This document shows, one piece after another, positions 43,718 through 56,471 of a stretch of 64,000 nt of DNA. Position 1 is the stretch's first letter. Each line of letters opens with the position of its first letter. Source of the DNA: Dreissena polymorpha. Lineage: Eukaryota > Mollusca > Bivalvia > Myida > Dreissenidae. A program made the position numbers and the translations under genes. The notes under the pieces are model-generated. The model was not told the DNA's origin and did not search any database. It saw only the letters and a program-made list of their open reading frames with translations. Location: positions 84,046,672 through 84,110,671 of the forward strand of contig NC_068356.1 in the NCBI RefSeq assembly GCF_020536995.1, in the 5' to 3' direction.

Positions 43718-45845
43718 GAACCCGATTTTCTGGTAATACTACTTTTTTAAAATACAGTTAATATTAATGAATTATATGAGGTATATATATATAATATATA
43801 TACATGTATCAAGATTTTCCATAGGCAGTAAGAGCACAGCCGGCTGGCATAGGCTGGACAAGTTAACAAAAAAAAATTAATATCTCATGTGTACAAAAAT
43901 ACTTTGCATTGCAGGGAACATTAAGATCATTTTATTTCTGTGAAAATGTTCAAAGTTGGTTTTACAAAATTATATCCTGAATGCTTTTAGGGCCTTAAAT
44001 GATATATGGAAACAAGCATATTTAATAATAAAAAGGAATTGTTGAGTTTTTGTTACTCTTATTAAAGATTTACATAAAGACCGTTTTTAGCTCACCTGAG
44101 CACAATGTGCTCATGGTGAGCTTTTGTGATCGTCTTTTGTCCGTCATGCGTTGTGCGGCGTCAACATTTGCATTGTTTACACTCTAGAGGCCACATTTAT
44201 TTCCAATCTTCGTGAAGTTTGGTCAGAAGATTGGTCTCAATGATTTCTTGGATGAGTTCGAAAATGGTTACCGTAAAACGCTGTGTATAAAGCGCATTTA
44301 TGTATAGCGCGCATCAACTTTTTGAAAAAATATCGGGAAGGCAAAATTTCCGTACCATAGGCTCACTGAAAATTGTTTAATTTATATTGCCAATCTCATG
44401 TGTTATTTTATTTTTCAATAATTAATTATCTTAAAGACGATAACGATAAAGATACAACTTGTTTGTGTGTGTTTTTTTTAAATTATAATATTACGTGTAA
44501 ATGTTTCGATTTAAATGAATTATGCATGAAATGCACAATTTCCACGAGGATACCATCGAGGTTTTCATCATAAGGCTCCAAAGTAACTGTCCACGATTTT
44601 ATCATGGAGGAGTACACATTGCGGACCAATTAGTGTGCTTAGTATAACTAAGACACTGAAATTTTTTATTGGTATTGGCACGGGGTTATTCACACATGAC
44701 TTATTCACAACCGCGCATTTTATTTACATTTCCCATCTCACGCTTTCTTTTCGAGCTTCTATAATTGACAGGAGACTTTGACAACTCAAACTTCTCAACA
44801 CCATTACTGACATTACCGGCGTTAAACAAACAATGGAGGTTTGAAGTCGTTTGCCGGTTTGCATGTTTTGATAATAGCCCAGCTACACAAAATTTGACAG
44901 GTGACGCAAATTGCTTGTTAATCACAACCCCAATCTTGACAAGACGTATGAAAACGTGTAAACAAACACAACATCAATTTTATTAACACTTTTGAAAAGC
45001 AAGAAAAATAATAATAAATGTATCGGGAAAGACCTTGCCGGCATACTATTGTAAATCGACAAGTGCCCCTTAATAAGTTGTGTAACCCTAGTACAGTTGG
45101 GTATAATATTTTGGGAAAAAAACAATAAAGTTTAAATAAAAATGGCTTCTTTGTTTTTCATTTTCTTCTTCAAATTTATTTGATTTCAATGCTCTGTATG
45201 TACCTGAAAAAGATAGAAAATATTAATGTTAACTTTATAACGTTTGTCCATCTATATTCAGATCGTAAATATAACACTATTATTAACATAGTTACAGTTA
45301 AAACAACGGGGAACAGAATGATGTGAGTTACCGTAACTGGGTAACTGACAGGGATAAAATGTCTTGGCATGGCTGTAGTTGTGCATAACACGCATCAAGT
45401 TATTAAAATTAAATTTGGGGGTAAAAATGTGCGCCTTAAACACAACCTTTTACGGTACGTTTGCTTGAAAAACATGGCTGCCAAGGGGCGGGGCATTTAT
45501 CCTTATATGGCTATAGTAAAATATAGTAACACTCTAGAGGCCACATTCATTGTCTGATCTTCATGAAACATGGTCAGAAGATTCATCCCAATAATATCTT
45601 TGATGAGCTTAAAAATGGTGCCGGTTGGTTGAAAAACATGGCATTTAGGAGTTGGGGCATTTTCCTTATATGGCTATAGTTAAACCTTGTTAACACTCTG
45701 GAGGCCACATTTATTGTCTGATTTTCATGAAACTTGGTCAGAAAATTTATCACAATGATATCTTGGATTAGTTCGAAAATGGTTTTGGTTGCTTTAAAAA
45801 CATGGCCTCCAGGGGGCGGGGCATGTTTCCTTATATGGTTATATA

Positions 45846-46706
45846 CAGTCGAAACTGACCTAACGGCCACCTGAATTTACCGGTCACCTGCAGACAACGG
45901 TCAGTCTGGAATCCCCCCGACGAAAAACACTTTATATTACACTTGAATTTAACGGCCACCTGACCATAACGGCCAACGGCCACTATATTCCATTTCGAAA
46001 TTCATGTTTGACCTGAAATCAACGGTCACGCGTCAGTCGTCTCGAGTCGCGAAAATTAAAAACACAGCACATTATTTGTCCGTCTATTTTGCGTTTAAAG
46101 CGTCTGAAAGCGGTAATTGTCTATGATATTATAAAAGCGGCCCGCTGCGAGTAAACAAATTATAAGGTGTTGAGAAGGTTTCTTTTCCGGGGATAATTGT
46201 GATGGTATCTTTAAAAGAAAATATATCAGAGTTTATGACTTGTTGAAAGTAATTATCGCTAAATTAAATGACCGCTATTTCTTTGAATTAGAACGGTACA
46301 ATTACACCGTACTATCGGTTTATGACACCGAATCCGCTTTTTAGACATTTAGGGACGTAACGTCAACGGAACGTGACAAGCTTTATTTACTGAATGAATG
46401 AGATGCATGAGTAAACAATTATACCAGCATTGATAAAGTCATTTTTTAATTTAACAATATGAAATTAAATCAATCTAAAATTATTCTCTATTATTCAATG
46501 TACACGCGTAAGTTAATGCTGTTATAATGATTTGTTAATGCAATGAGCATTAGTTTTACACTGTATGCAAACAACTGGGTGGGGTAACGACGTAGTAATA
46601 CTACCAACTGACCAACCTTCTTAAAATTGTGATCAGAATTCAACGGTCACCTGTGGACAACGGTCACTTTGATCATTTCCCTTGACTGACCGCTGAATTC
46701 AGGTTT
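45846..46706. mobile_element. Remnant DNA transposon, pogo-like left end
   Basis: The left end CAGTCGAAACTGACCTAACG follows TA and interrupts the host repeat (GGTTATA / TAGTAAAACC). Subterminal CGGTCACCTGCAGACAACGG recurs inverted near the right as ACCTGTGGACAACGGTCAC. The right terminal CAGT is missing. No transposase frame. Confidence 0.6.
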
Positions 46707-47094
46707 AGTAAAACCTTGTTAACACTTTAGAAGCCACATTTATTGTCTGATCATCATGAAATTTGGTCAGAAGATTGGTCTCAATGATATCTTGGATGAG
46801 TTTGAAAATGGTTACGTTTGTTTGAAAAACATGGCTTCCAAGGGCGGGCATTTTTCCTAATATGGCTTTATATTGCTATAGTAAAATCTTGTAAACACTC
46901 TAGAAGCCACATTTATTGTCCGATCTTCATGAAACATAGTAAGAAGATTCACCCCAATAATATCTTTGACGAGTTCAAAACTGATGCCGTTTGGTTGAAA
47001 AACATGGCTGCCAGGGGGCAGAGCATTTTTCCTTCTATGGCTATTTTAAAACCTTGTTAATATTCTAGAGGCAGAAGACTTTTTGAAAATGATA

Positions 47095-47941
47095 CAGAGC
47101 TCCAGACAAGGTTTTGTGAAATTCTTAACGTACTACCAGATTTTAAAAAAGAACTCTGAAATTTTATTCTTAACGTTACTACTTAGTTTTGGAAAATAAT
47201 TCTTAACTTTTCTAAATGCCCAAAAAATAAATAATAATGGTTATTTTCATGCAACAAATCAAAATAAACATACTAGCAACTTTATTTATACGAGTTCAAT
47301 AGTGTCTATTCAGTATCATACAATTTTATTTTTCAAATACCTTCATACGCCCAAACTGTGCTTAGATCGCATGCCTTCGATGAATTTTTACATATTTCAC
47401 AATTAAAACGGGTCTCCCCTTCAATCTGTTCAACGATTAGCCACGTGAATTGTCCCTTCCACTCGTTCAATGTTTTGTTTAAGTTTGGACCCGTCGTATT
47501 TTTTTTTTAGCTTTTCCAACTTTGTTGGCAACTGAACATACAACATCGTATAAGATCTTTACTATAATGTCTTTCTTAACATTCAACTTCGGCTCACTTT
47601 GCGAACAATATGTTAAAAGCGTGGCTTTGCACGCTTTGCAGTTTTTTAGGACGCTCTCTGGGCGCCGCCATTGTTTTTTGACAGATAGACTGTACACGCC
47701 GCTTTTATTGGAAAAAATGTGCTTTGTTAAACAAACCCGATAACCATTCTATATAAGCACCGAAAAGATCTTTCATGCGCGAAAAGAACTCAATCAAAAT
47801 AGATACAAACCGATGCAAAAATAATATATTCGTAACTTGATTTTGTAATTCATAATGGTACGTCAAGATTCTAAAATAAATACGTAACAGACTTGAAAAT
47901 AATTCGTAATTACGAAAATACGACCCTTATCTGGAGCTCTG
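47095..47941. mobile_element. DNA transposon with 5-bp target duplication
   Basis: Inverted ends CAGAGCTCCAGACAAGG and CCTTATCTGGAGCTCTG are flanked by TGATA (47090-47094 and 47942-47946). Neighbouring monomers of the host repeat contain a single TGATA in AATGATATCTTGGATGAG and so show the empty site. No transposase frame. Probably hAT-related. Confidence 0.85.
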
Positions 47942-48709
47942 TGATATCTTGGATGAGTTTGAAAATCGTTCAAGTTGGTGGAAAAACATGGCCACCAAGG
48001 GGGCATGGCAATTTTCCTTATATGGCTATAGTAAAACCTTGTTAACACTCTAGTGGTCACATTTATTGTCTGATCTTCATGAAACTTGGTCAGAAGATTT
48101 GTCCCGATGATATCTTGGAATAGTTCGAAAATGGTTTTGGTTGCTATAAAAACATGGCCACCAGGGAGCGGGGCTTTTTTCCTTACATGGCTATATATAT
48201 GGCTTTAGTAAAAGCTTGTTAACACTCTAGAGGCCACATTTATTGTCTGATCATCATGAAACTTGTTTAGAAGATTTGTCCAAATGATATCTTGGATGAG
48301 TTCGAAAATGGTTCCAGTTGGTGGAAAAACATAGCCGCCAAGGGGGCATGGCAATAGAAGCCACTTTTATTGTCAAATCATTATGAAACTTGGTCAGAAG
48401 ATTTGTCCCAATGATATCTTAGATAAGTTCGAAAATGGTTCCAGTTGCTTAAAAAACATGGTCACCTGGGGGCTGGGCATTTTTCCTTATATGGCTTCAT
48501 GAAACTTGGTCAGAATTTTTGTTTAAATATCTTTGATGTGTATGAAAATGGTTCTGGTCTGTTGAAAAATATGGCTGCCAGGATGTTCACTAGTCATGAA
48601 AGTTGGTGAGAATATGTGTTCTAATTACATCTTGGGCTGCACAGAAGAGGTCAGTTCCTTTGAATCTCAGCTGAGCGACTTTGGGCCTTTCAGGCCCTCT
48701 TGTTATTGT

Positions 48710-49335
48710 CAATACTAAGTATATCACTTAAACTGTCGCGTAATTTTATATTCAATCTAAATTTAAATTCACTCGTTATTTCTTAATATGAACAGTGCTC
48801 GATGCTCGCACATCACTTAGCTTGATCCATTCATGGTCTAATGGAATTCCCCATCCCACATTTCACTTTGTTTATGCACTTCCTTAAAATGACAGAGGTC
48901 TGTTTTTATGAATATTTGTCATACTTTGTTTTTGAATATACACATGATAATTATACTGGATTACCGTAATTACTCTTAAGTTTTCGGACACCCTCTTTTT
49001 TAGCAAAAATAATTATGTTTGTGACTGTTAACTTTAGACATACAGCACAGGGTTTTTGTCCATTATTAAAGTCTCTTAATTTTCAGGCAATGTGTTTAAC
49101 CGCGCGATTCTACATACTTTGACCCTGTTTTTGCTTATCTTGTGACACTTCGATCATAGATTCTTACAGCCGGATTGAGGTAATACAACCGGTCGGATGC
49201 ATGACTGAGGGCAAAAATAACATTACATTAGCATTATTGTTTAATAGCCATGTATACACCTGTAGAATATAATGGATACACCCAACAGCATTTTAAACAG
49301 TGTCGTCCTTTCTCGGAAGCAGAATGTTTTAATTT
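48710..49335. other. No gene seen
   Basis: AT-rich sequence between two repeat blocks. Confidence 0.4.
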
Positions 49336-49340
49336 TTATT

Positions 49341-49990
49341 CCCCCTTTCGAAGAAAAGGGGGTATATAGTTTTCCCTTTTTCCGTCAGTCTGTCTGTCAG
49401 TCTGTCACACTTTTCGTGTCCGCTCTCTAATTCAAATAGTTTTGATCCGATCTTTACCAAACTTGGTCAGAAGTTGTATCTAGACAATATACAGGTCAAG
49501 TTCGAATATGGGTCATGCCAGGTCAAAAACTAGGTCACAGGGTCACTTAGTGCATTTCGAGGATTTAGCATGGTGTCCGCTCTCTATTTGAAGTAGTTTT
49601 CATCTGATCTTTACCAAACTTGGTCAGAAGTCAGAAGTTGTATCAAGAAAATATCTATCAAGGATTTAGCATGGTGTCGGCTCTCTAGTTTATGTGGCTT
49701 TCTGATTTATTTTGATATTCTAAGACGTCCGAAGGAGGGCATATAGTGACCGGACGTCACAATTTGCGTTTAGATTTCTATGTCGCTTCAGATAGCATTT
49801 TAATATTTTGCATGCATGTGTATATGGACAAGGCCTTTTCATACGCACACAAATTTTGAATCCTGTGACCTTGAACTTAGGGTCAGCGTTTAGGTTTCGA
49901 CATCTGCGTTTTGGTTTCGAAAAAAGCTCATAACTACCAAGCGTTTATAGGGGGCATAAGTCATCCTATGGTGACAGCTCTTGTTTGTTC
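49341..49990 (+). repeat. Modular bivalve repeat with CCCCCTTTCGAAGAAAAGGGGG cap
   Basis: The hairpin cap is followed by CAGTCTGTCTGTCAGTCTGTC, GATCCGATCTTTACCAAACT and TTGGTCAGAAGTTGTATC. It is the same family as the reverse-oriented piece at 17.9-18.07 kb. The end block (GGGGGCATAAGTCATCC, CTCTTGTTTG) is shared with other caps. Confidence 0.75.
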
Positions 49991-50334
49991 TATATCATTT
50001 CAGGCAAGAAATAGCAGAGCTGTGAAGTTGTATTTCTTTTTGAAGCAGAAAGAGAAGTGTTTATCACAATACAATTATTGTACATTAATTTGTTGTATTT
50101 ATTTAAAAATAATTATTATTTTTGGACATTAATTGTTTTCTCTAAATTTTCGGACATCTGTAATTTTTTACTAGTTTTCGTATCTAAATCGAAAAAAAAA
50201 ATGTGTCCAAAACATAGAATAATTACAGTATAGTGAAATTGATAGGGTTCGAACATATATATATCCAGGGATAAACACAAAAATAATTTGGTGGGGGATA
50301 TCAATTCAACGAATATGCTTGTAAAAATTTGAAG

Positions 50335-51000
50335 TCATAGTCCGTCCGCCAGTCCGTCCGGATTATTTGTCATCAGATCTTCACCAAACTTCATGAAAAT
50401 GTGTAAGGCAATAACATCTACATGTAGGTCAAGTTAGATAATGGGCCAAATTGACCCAGACATTCTTGAGTTATGGCCCTTGAATCATTGTAAAATTGGG
50501 TTTTTAGCTCGACTATTATATATGATATATAAACAGTGGAGCTATCCTACCAGGGCCCTCACACTACTTTGGGGGAAGGGGTCCGCAGCCCTTAGGAGGG
50601 GGAATTTTCGCGGCATTTCCCTTTTTGGGGGATTTTTTTTACTTACTCTCTCATTATTTCATTTTTACATGTTTGCACTATATTCATTGCATTTTTCATA
50701 ATTAAGTATGTTTGAAAAGATTAAATTGAAATAGAATTGAGATATAATAATCATGAGACACATCTTTCTATTTAAAAAAAAAAAAAAAAATTTTTTTTTT
50801 TTTGGGGGGGGGAATTTTTCCCCCAAAAAGGGGAAAAAAGTATACTTTTCAGGTGGGGGACTGCCGCCGAAATTCGGCGGCAGATTTGATAGATTGAGGG
50901 CCCTGCCTACTCACCCTGGTGTCGGCGTTCCCGTGTGCGTGAGCGTTGGAATGTATAAGTTTGCGTACCACCTCAAATATTTCCTATTACCCTTGACATA
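50335..51000 (+). repeat. Modular bivalve repeats with AGCTCGACTATT cap, interrupted
   Basis: A tail piece (GTCCGTCCGCCAGTCCGTCC ... TTGAGTTATGGCCCTTGAAT) meets the cap TTTTTAGCTCGACTATTATA ... AGTGGAGCTATCC, which resumes after the insertion at 50551-50905 as TACTCACCCTGGTGTCGGCG. Confidence 0.65.
50551..50905. mobile_element. Small DNA transposon with 5-bp target duplication
   Basis: Inverted ends CAGGGCCCTCA and TGAGGGCCCTG, with CCTAC on both sides (50546-50550 and 50906-50910). The host repeat elsewhere reads CTATCCTACTCACC, so the empty site is clear. The 355-bp interior has A, T, G and C homopolymer runs and no gene. Confidence 0.85.
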
Positions 51001-51102
51001 TTGCTTTCATATTTTGCATTCTTCTTTACCAACATGACCCCAATCTATAAACAATAACAGACAACTGTAACAAGCATTTTGTAAGAATTGTGGCCCTTTT
51101 TA

Positions 51103-51380
51103 TGCCCCCTGATCGAAAGATCGGGGTATATTTTTTTGGCCTGTCCGTCATTCATTGTGTGTGTCCCGAAACTTTAACCTTGGTTTAAGTTTTGCGATTA
51201 CTTAAGGAAATATTGAACATAGCAACTTGATATTTGGCATGCATGTGTATCTCATGGAGCTGCACATTTCGAGTGGTGAAAGGTCAAGGTCATCCTTCAA
51301 GGTCAAAGGTCAAAAAAATACATTCAAAGCGGCGCAATAGGGGGCATTGTGTTTCTGACAAACACATGTCTTGTTTTCAA
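51103..51380 (+). repeat. Modular bivalve repeat, AGGTCA-type body
   Basis: Cap TATGCCCCCTGATCGAAAGATCGGGG (hairpin). The body has ATGTGTATCTCATGGAGCTG and CAAGGTCAAAGGTCAAAAAA. It ends TTTCTGACAAACACATGTCTTGTTT. The same body is at 540-1104 and 58.55-58.90 kb. Confidence 0.8.
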
Positions 51381-51389
51381 TTAGAATAT

Positions 51390-53040
51390 GCATATTATTG
51401 ATAAATCTATGTTAAAGTTTGCGTACCATATCAAATATTCTCAATGTACATTGTTATATTGCTTTTATATTTTGCATACTGTGAAACCATTTATTTTCGT
51501 CAGCACGAAATTTTGTCCTTTAAAAAAAATGACTATTTCGTCAGCACTTAAATTCATCCATTTCTGGTTTTGAAAAAAAAAAGCGTCCGATTTGTTTGTA
51601 ATACATGTAATACGCGGTTGCGAAAAATTCGTGCTGAGGAAAGAGGGGTGACACTTGGTAGTCACTTGCAAGAGGTGGGCCTTGTTTTGCATATGCCAAT
51701 TAACAAGTCTGTTATTTCAGGTGATAGTAACTGTCCCTTATATTTTTAATAGTATTGTCTTTAATCCGGATTCGCAGCGTGTTGGCTGTATAAACTGCAA
51801 CACCAATGAAAAACACAATACACACAATAGGTAATAAAGTTGTTAACAATTAGCGCTAATCAACACTATTCTACCTAAACGAAGTGGATGCATTCGATAC
51901 AGCCTTATTGCATTCGCGTTTTACAGGAAATGTCAGTTGTCAGTACACTGTATAATGTACACCCCTTTGTGTCAAAACCCGATTTAACTTGAGTGTGAAT
52001 AGTCGACTGTTAAATGTTCTTTGTATTAATACCATCCAGGTATCTGTACTATAAGTATACCAGTCTACAAACAAGGTGCGCGCTTCCGCATATGGGTATT
52101 TGGACGTTAAAAAAATTGACCTACGGTTTAGCGTGCATGCCGTAGAATGCATTTAGCAATATAACTCGTTTTTTTTCCCACTATTTCTTTACTTGCAAAA
52201 AATACTAGTGGCTTATAACTTACCTTGCAATCTTTTTTTTACTCGCATTTTGCGAGTGTGCGAGTGTTAATTTCAAGCCCTGTGTATATGCGTGGATTAC
52301 GCTGGATTTAAATGCCTCATGCTTACGGTAATTCAGTCTTATTTGTTTCAAATATGGGACATGATTGTTCGTTAGGATCTTGAATTGGTCTATCGGTCGA
52401 AGGACGAAAAAGACGAAAATTAAAGTCTGACGAATTATAATGGTTTTACAGTACTTCTTCACCAACATGATTGCAATCTATAAACATGAGCAGACAACTG
52501 TAACAAGCTTTTTGTAAGAATTATGTTCCCTTTTTATACCTAGAAAAATGCAAATTTGGTTCAGTTTTGTGTTTAGGTTCATTTTATTCTTAAGTATCAA
52601 AGCTATTGCTTTCAGACTTATAAAACTTGCTAACTATCATAAGGGGACTGTACAGGGCAAGTTGCATAACTCTTGTTGGCACTTTTAGGGAATAATGGCC
52701 CTTTTTTGTCTTAGTAACTTTGAATATTTTGTTAAATTATGTTTATATCGACTTTACTTATAAAGTATCAGAGCTATTGCTTTCAAACTTCAATTACTTT
52801 CTTCCTATCATGAGGGTACTGTACCTTGCAAGTTGAATTTGACCTTGACATTTGTATGACCTTGACTCTCATGGTAAAATTAAAAAAATGTGCTTATATT
52901 GCCATAACTTTTTATTTATGATCATACTTTGACAAAACAATACTTACCTGACACACCACAATGGACTCCACCTTACCCCATGCCCCACCCCAAATCCCCT
53001 CCCCCTACCCCAAAAAAAAATAAAAAATAAATTCTTATTT
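51390..53040. other. No gene seen
   Basis: AT-rich sequence with degraded repeat pieces (for example TATCAGAGCTATTGCTTTCA near 52.60 and 52.77 kb, a pair about 170 bp apart). Confidence 0.4.
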
Positions 53041-53468
53041 TTGAAAGATCATCTAATAAATGCCCACACACCCCAAGTTCCCCATGATGGCTTACGACCA
53101 AATTGACCCAGATACTCCTGCGTTTTTTCTCGTTTCCACCCAATAACTCCTGCGATTGTCATTGTAAATTCACTATGCGTCATGAAAATGTGAAAGGCAA
53201 TAACATCTAGGTCAAGTTTGATAATCAGTCAAATTTACCCAGACACTTCTGAGTTACGGCCCTTGAATCATCGAAAAATCTAAAATATCCTGTTTTTACA
53301 TAATGTTTCCATCAAAGCATCTTCCAATTATCAGAGCATCTTCGGGGGCATGTCTCATCCTTCGGAGACAGCTCATGTTTGAAAATCCGTTTAGTTTTCA
53401 AGTCCTACTCTTCTTTAATCTTGAGATTTAATGATTGTTTAGCAATATTAAGTTTTAATCAAAATGTT

Positions 53469-53587
53469 TACAAAGGTTCACAATTTGCTGGAGATCTTTT
53501 AGGTTTTTGCCACGAATTGTTGAGAGACCTTCAGGAGATGGATGTTAAGCAGCTGTATGTTCATCTAGGCTCCAACTACTTTCTCGG
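53469..53587 (+). CDS. Exon-like segment, unknown gene
   Basis: After TTTACAAAG it reads GSQFAGDLLGFCHELLRDLQ, EMDVKQLYVHLGSNYFL and meets CTCG/GTAATG in phase 1. Amphipathic, leucine-rich and clearly gene-like in composition. It joins in phase to 54757-54913. The family was not recognised. Confidence 0.35.
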
Positions 53588-53936
53588 TAATGAATTGGTG
53601 TTTTACTGGTACATAAACAAGAATAAAAAAAATACATTTTCATGGCATTTCTATAAAATAAATATAATATAAATTTGCAAAAATAAAATGTTATTTCTCA
53701 TAGAGAACTTACAATGATTGTAAAATACATTCTAATTTATTAAATAAGCAGTTCACACTATTTTATTATGCATATAAATAGGACTGTGTATTTCATGATT
53801 TGCTGTTTGCAAGGCCAATTTATTTTAAATTGATAAAGGCTATTAGCAATAAATGTTTTATTTCAGCATACTATATACTTCATAATGATGTTTATTTGTT
53901 TATGTCTCTTTACTGGTCTGTTAGTGCAGTGATTTT

Positions 53937-54051
53937 TTTTGCTCAAATTTACAGCCGATTTTCGGCTGCTTCCCAATCGCAAAAATACACGTTTTTTCCC
54001 AAAAATCTGACCAAAATTTTCCCCCAAAAAAAACAACTACCAAAAAAAAAA

Positions 54052-54086
<35 letters not shown>

Positions 54087-54446
54087 AGAAGTCTCATATA
54101 ACTTAATTATGATTTCTTAAATCTAGGTCTCAACTTTATTTTTGAAACTTCTTACAAAATATATAACTTGAATTTAGTCATTTTTGTCCATAAATCATTC
54201 CCAAACTTGCCACTTTTATTGATTAAAAAAAATCCCAATTTGACCAGACTCCTTTTCTAGAAAACTCCCTGAACACGCACTTAAAAACAATATCACTTCT
54301 GTTACTTATAATCCTATTTATAATGCTAAATTTTTCCCAATTTCATGGTTTATCACGCTATTTTTCCCAATTTCACTGTTTATCGCGCTAATTTTCCCAA
54401 TTTAAATGGCACAGGCTGTAACAAATTAAAGCAAAAATAATCACTG
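53937..54446. mobile_element. Small DNA transposon with 5-bp target duplication
   Basis: Ends CAGTGATTTTTTTTGC and GCAAAAATAATCACTG (near-perfect inverted), flanked by TAGTG (53932-53936 and 54447-54451). The interior has TTTTCCCAATTT repeats and an A-run/T-run. No gene. Confidence 0.75.
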
Positions 54447-54756
54447 TAGTGATTGTGAAAAAAAAGTAGAAATGTGTTAACCTCACATGCTTTAACAATT
54501 AAATTGAAACTAATCTGCCATCAACATAAAGTGTATATGTGCAAGATCTAATCCCCAATGAATCACACAATACTGTGGTTTTTACCCTTGAACATCTGTA
54601 TGACAAATTTAAAGCTCTAGTTTCCCATATTGTTTTGTTGCGGATGAAACTGGCAAAAAATCTTCAGTTGTTGACCTTATATTTACATATTTATTAGAAT
54701 AATTGTTTTGAAATATTTCCAAAGATGTAGCTGACTTGTGCGATTTGGTCTATCAG

Positions 54757-54913
54757 GTCAGTCCAGACACGTTGACTTGTGCGAAGTGCTTCCTCGGTGT
54801 GCAGATTACAGACAAGGTTGTTGGATACCAGAAGGACGTCTGACTGCCATGCAGAAATGGATTAAACGAGCCAACTCACTACTTCAGGACTACTGTTGTA
54901 GATTGTTTTTTTG
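54757..54913 (+). CDS. Exon-like segment, unknown gene
   Basis: The acceptor TTGGTCTATCAG continues the phase-1 codon of the previous segment and reads QSRHVDLCEVLPRCADYRQG, CWIPEGRLTAMQKWIKRANS, LLQDYCCRLFF to a donor TTTTG/GTAGGT. Using an earlier AG (after TTTCCAAAG) gives a different open frame (DVADLCDLVYQVSPDTLTCA) that stops sooner. No family was recognised. Confidence 0.35.
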
Positions 54914-56386
54914 GTAGGTTTCTGGTATATCATAAGGTAATTAACATCTTAAACATGTTTTTATGTATTTCAAATCATAAAAAAATGTGAGATTCACCGT
55001 TGAATGTTTGTCACAACAATCAATGCAGTTGTCTATTTATACATTCTTCCGTCAAGCGTTTATTATGCAAACACCTTGAGGGGCATTCCTTACCGAGGAG
55101 ACCAATGTCGGCCGTCTAAGTGGAACAGTTTTAACTTGATCATATTAAAACTTTATGATAAGGCTTTAGGGCATAATATCAGAGTTTGACAATCAGGCAT
55201 ATTGCTTCAAGCACTAATTAATCATGGCCCTTATAAAAATAAGGCCATTTTAACCTCTGCTCTCTAACTCAGTTTAGATTGGATAATCCTTGAACTTTGT
55301 GATAATTTAGGTGGATATTATATCTCGGCAAAGTAGATAAACCCTCTTGTCAAAGTTGGCTTTTATGGCATAAACACAACTTGTTTAATCCTTGTAACAT
55401 GACATTTTTCATCATATGCTAAACAGTTTCAAAGTGAATGCTTCTTTTTCAAATAAGCCATTTGGGGTTATTCCAAATCACTATTTGTGACAACTTAAAT
55501 TTGAGGTTTGTAATGTTTGACATGCAGATTGACATCAAAAATTCACTTTAGATACATGGGTTGTGTTGTTAATTATAATAACGATTTTTTTAATATTACC
55601 AAAGTTATTATAGTTGATACTAAATGTGCTGAATTTATGATGTCAAAATTATATAGGGCATGAACTTGTTTAAGTCCAATCTGTAGAACCGGACCTTCAT
55701 TTGCAAGTGATACATATGTAATGCAACTAAAGCTATGTTCTTTTTTCCCTCCCTACACCTGAGCCTGAAGTGCTCAAAGTGAGCTATCGTGTTCAACCAT
55801 GTCTGTCGTCACAGTGTGTTTTGTCAACTGATTAATGGTTGCTTCTCATTTTTGTTACCAAACATAGTGTAAAGCATTAAGCATAGCTTTTCTCTGCCTG
55901 TTTATCTGTATGTCCATATTTTTTAATGTCCATAGGCTTTTGTTTTAGTTTCCTCTTTAACTAATGGTGGATGTTTCCAAACTTATTCAGTATGCAATTT
56001 TCAAATACATTACAACAAATCTCCAACATGTCGAGATGATGCATATCCAACAATACCAATATCTCTAGTGTGAAGGTCAAGGTCGCACTTATGTGATCAA
56101 CTGTAAAATGTAGGCATAATACAGCTTCAATTGACTGTCACCTCTTCATTCATCAATCAATTTTAATTGGCACCTGCAACAGGCGTTCACAGTTCACCAT
56201 GAGTAGTCACAGTGTATCATTCATCTCCCTTATGCACAAGTCAAGGTCAAGCTAAGAGGTCAAAAGTGATTTTGGCATAATACAGGTTATCCAGACTGTT
56301 ACTCTTTATTAATCAACTAAATTATCAAAGATATGTTCCAGATTTGCAGACAGTGTGTTGTGTATTAATATTTTATCTTTCTTCAG

Positions 56387-56471
56387 AAAAAGGATCATCT
56401 GGAAAGTATCTTGTGCTTGCCTTAAAGGCTGATGGCATGGGAAGGAATCAGGCTTTGAGCCGATAATTGTT
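56387..56471 (+). CDS. Exon-like segment, unknown gene
   Basis: The strong acceptor ATCTTTCTTCAG is followed by KGSSGKYLVLALKADGMGRN and QALSR then TAA. The phase does not match the end of 54757-54913 directly, so it may belong to another splice form or be chance. Confidence 0.25.

Larger units (their letters stand above)
44095..48706 (+). repeat. Compound bivalve repeat block
   Basis: It opens with a hairpin cap (AGCTCACCTGAGCACA and TGTGCTCATGGTGAGCT). Monomers of ~170 bp (CTCTAGAGGCCACATTTATT, CATGAAACTTGGTCAGAAGA, ATGATATCTTGGATGAGTTC, AAAAACATGGC) recur at 44.18-44.27, 45.53-45.84, 46.71-47.07 and 47.94-48.60 kb. It closes with TTTCAGGCCCTCTTGTT. DNA elements are inserted at 45846-46706 and 47095-47941, and 44.28-45.53 kb is other AT-rich sequence. 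Confidence 0.75.

Noticed and set aside
45030-45400. Minus-strand membrane-like segment (THIILFPVVLTVTMLIIVLY) followed by a basic tail
   Set aside because: It looks like a transmembrane exon, but the implied intron would be only 38 nt and the phase does not match Ig membrane exons. No upstream partner was found.
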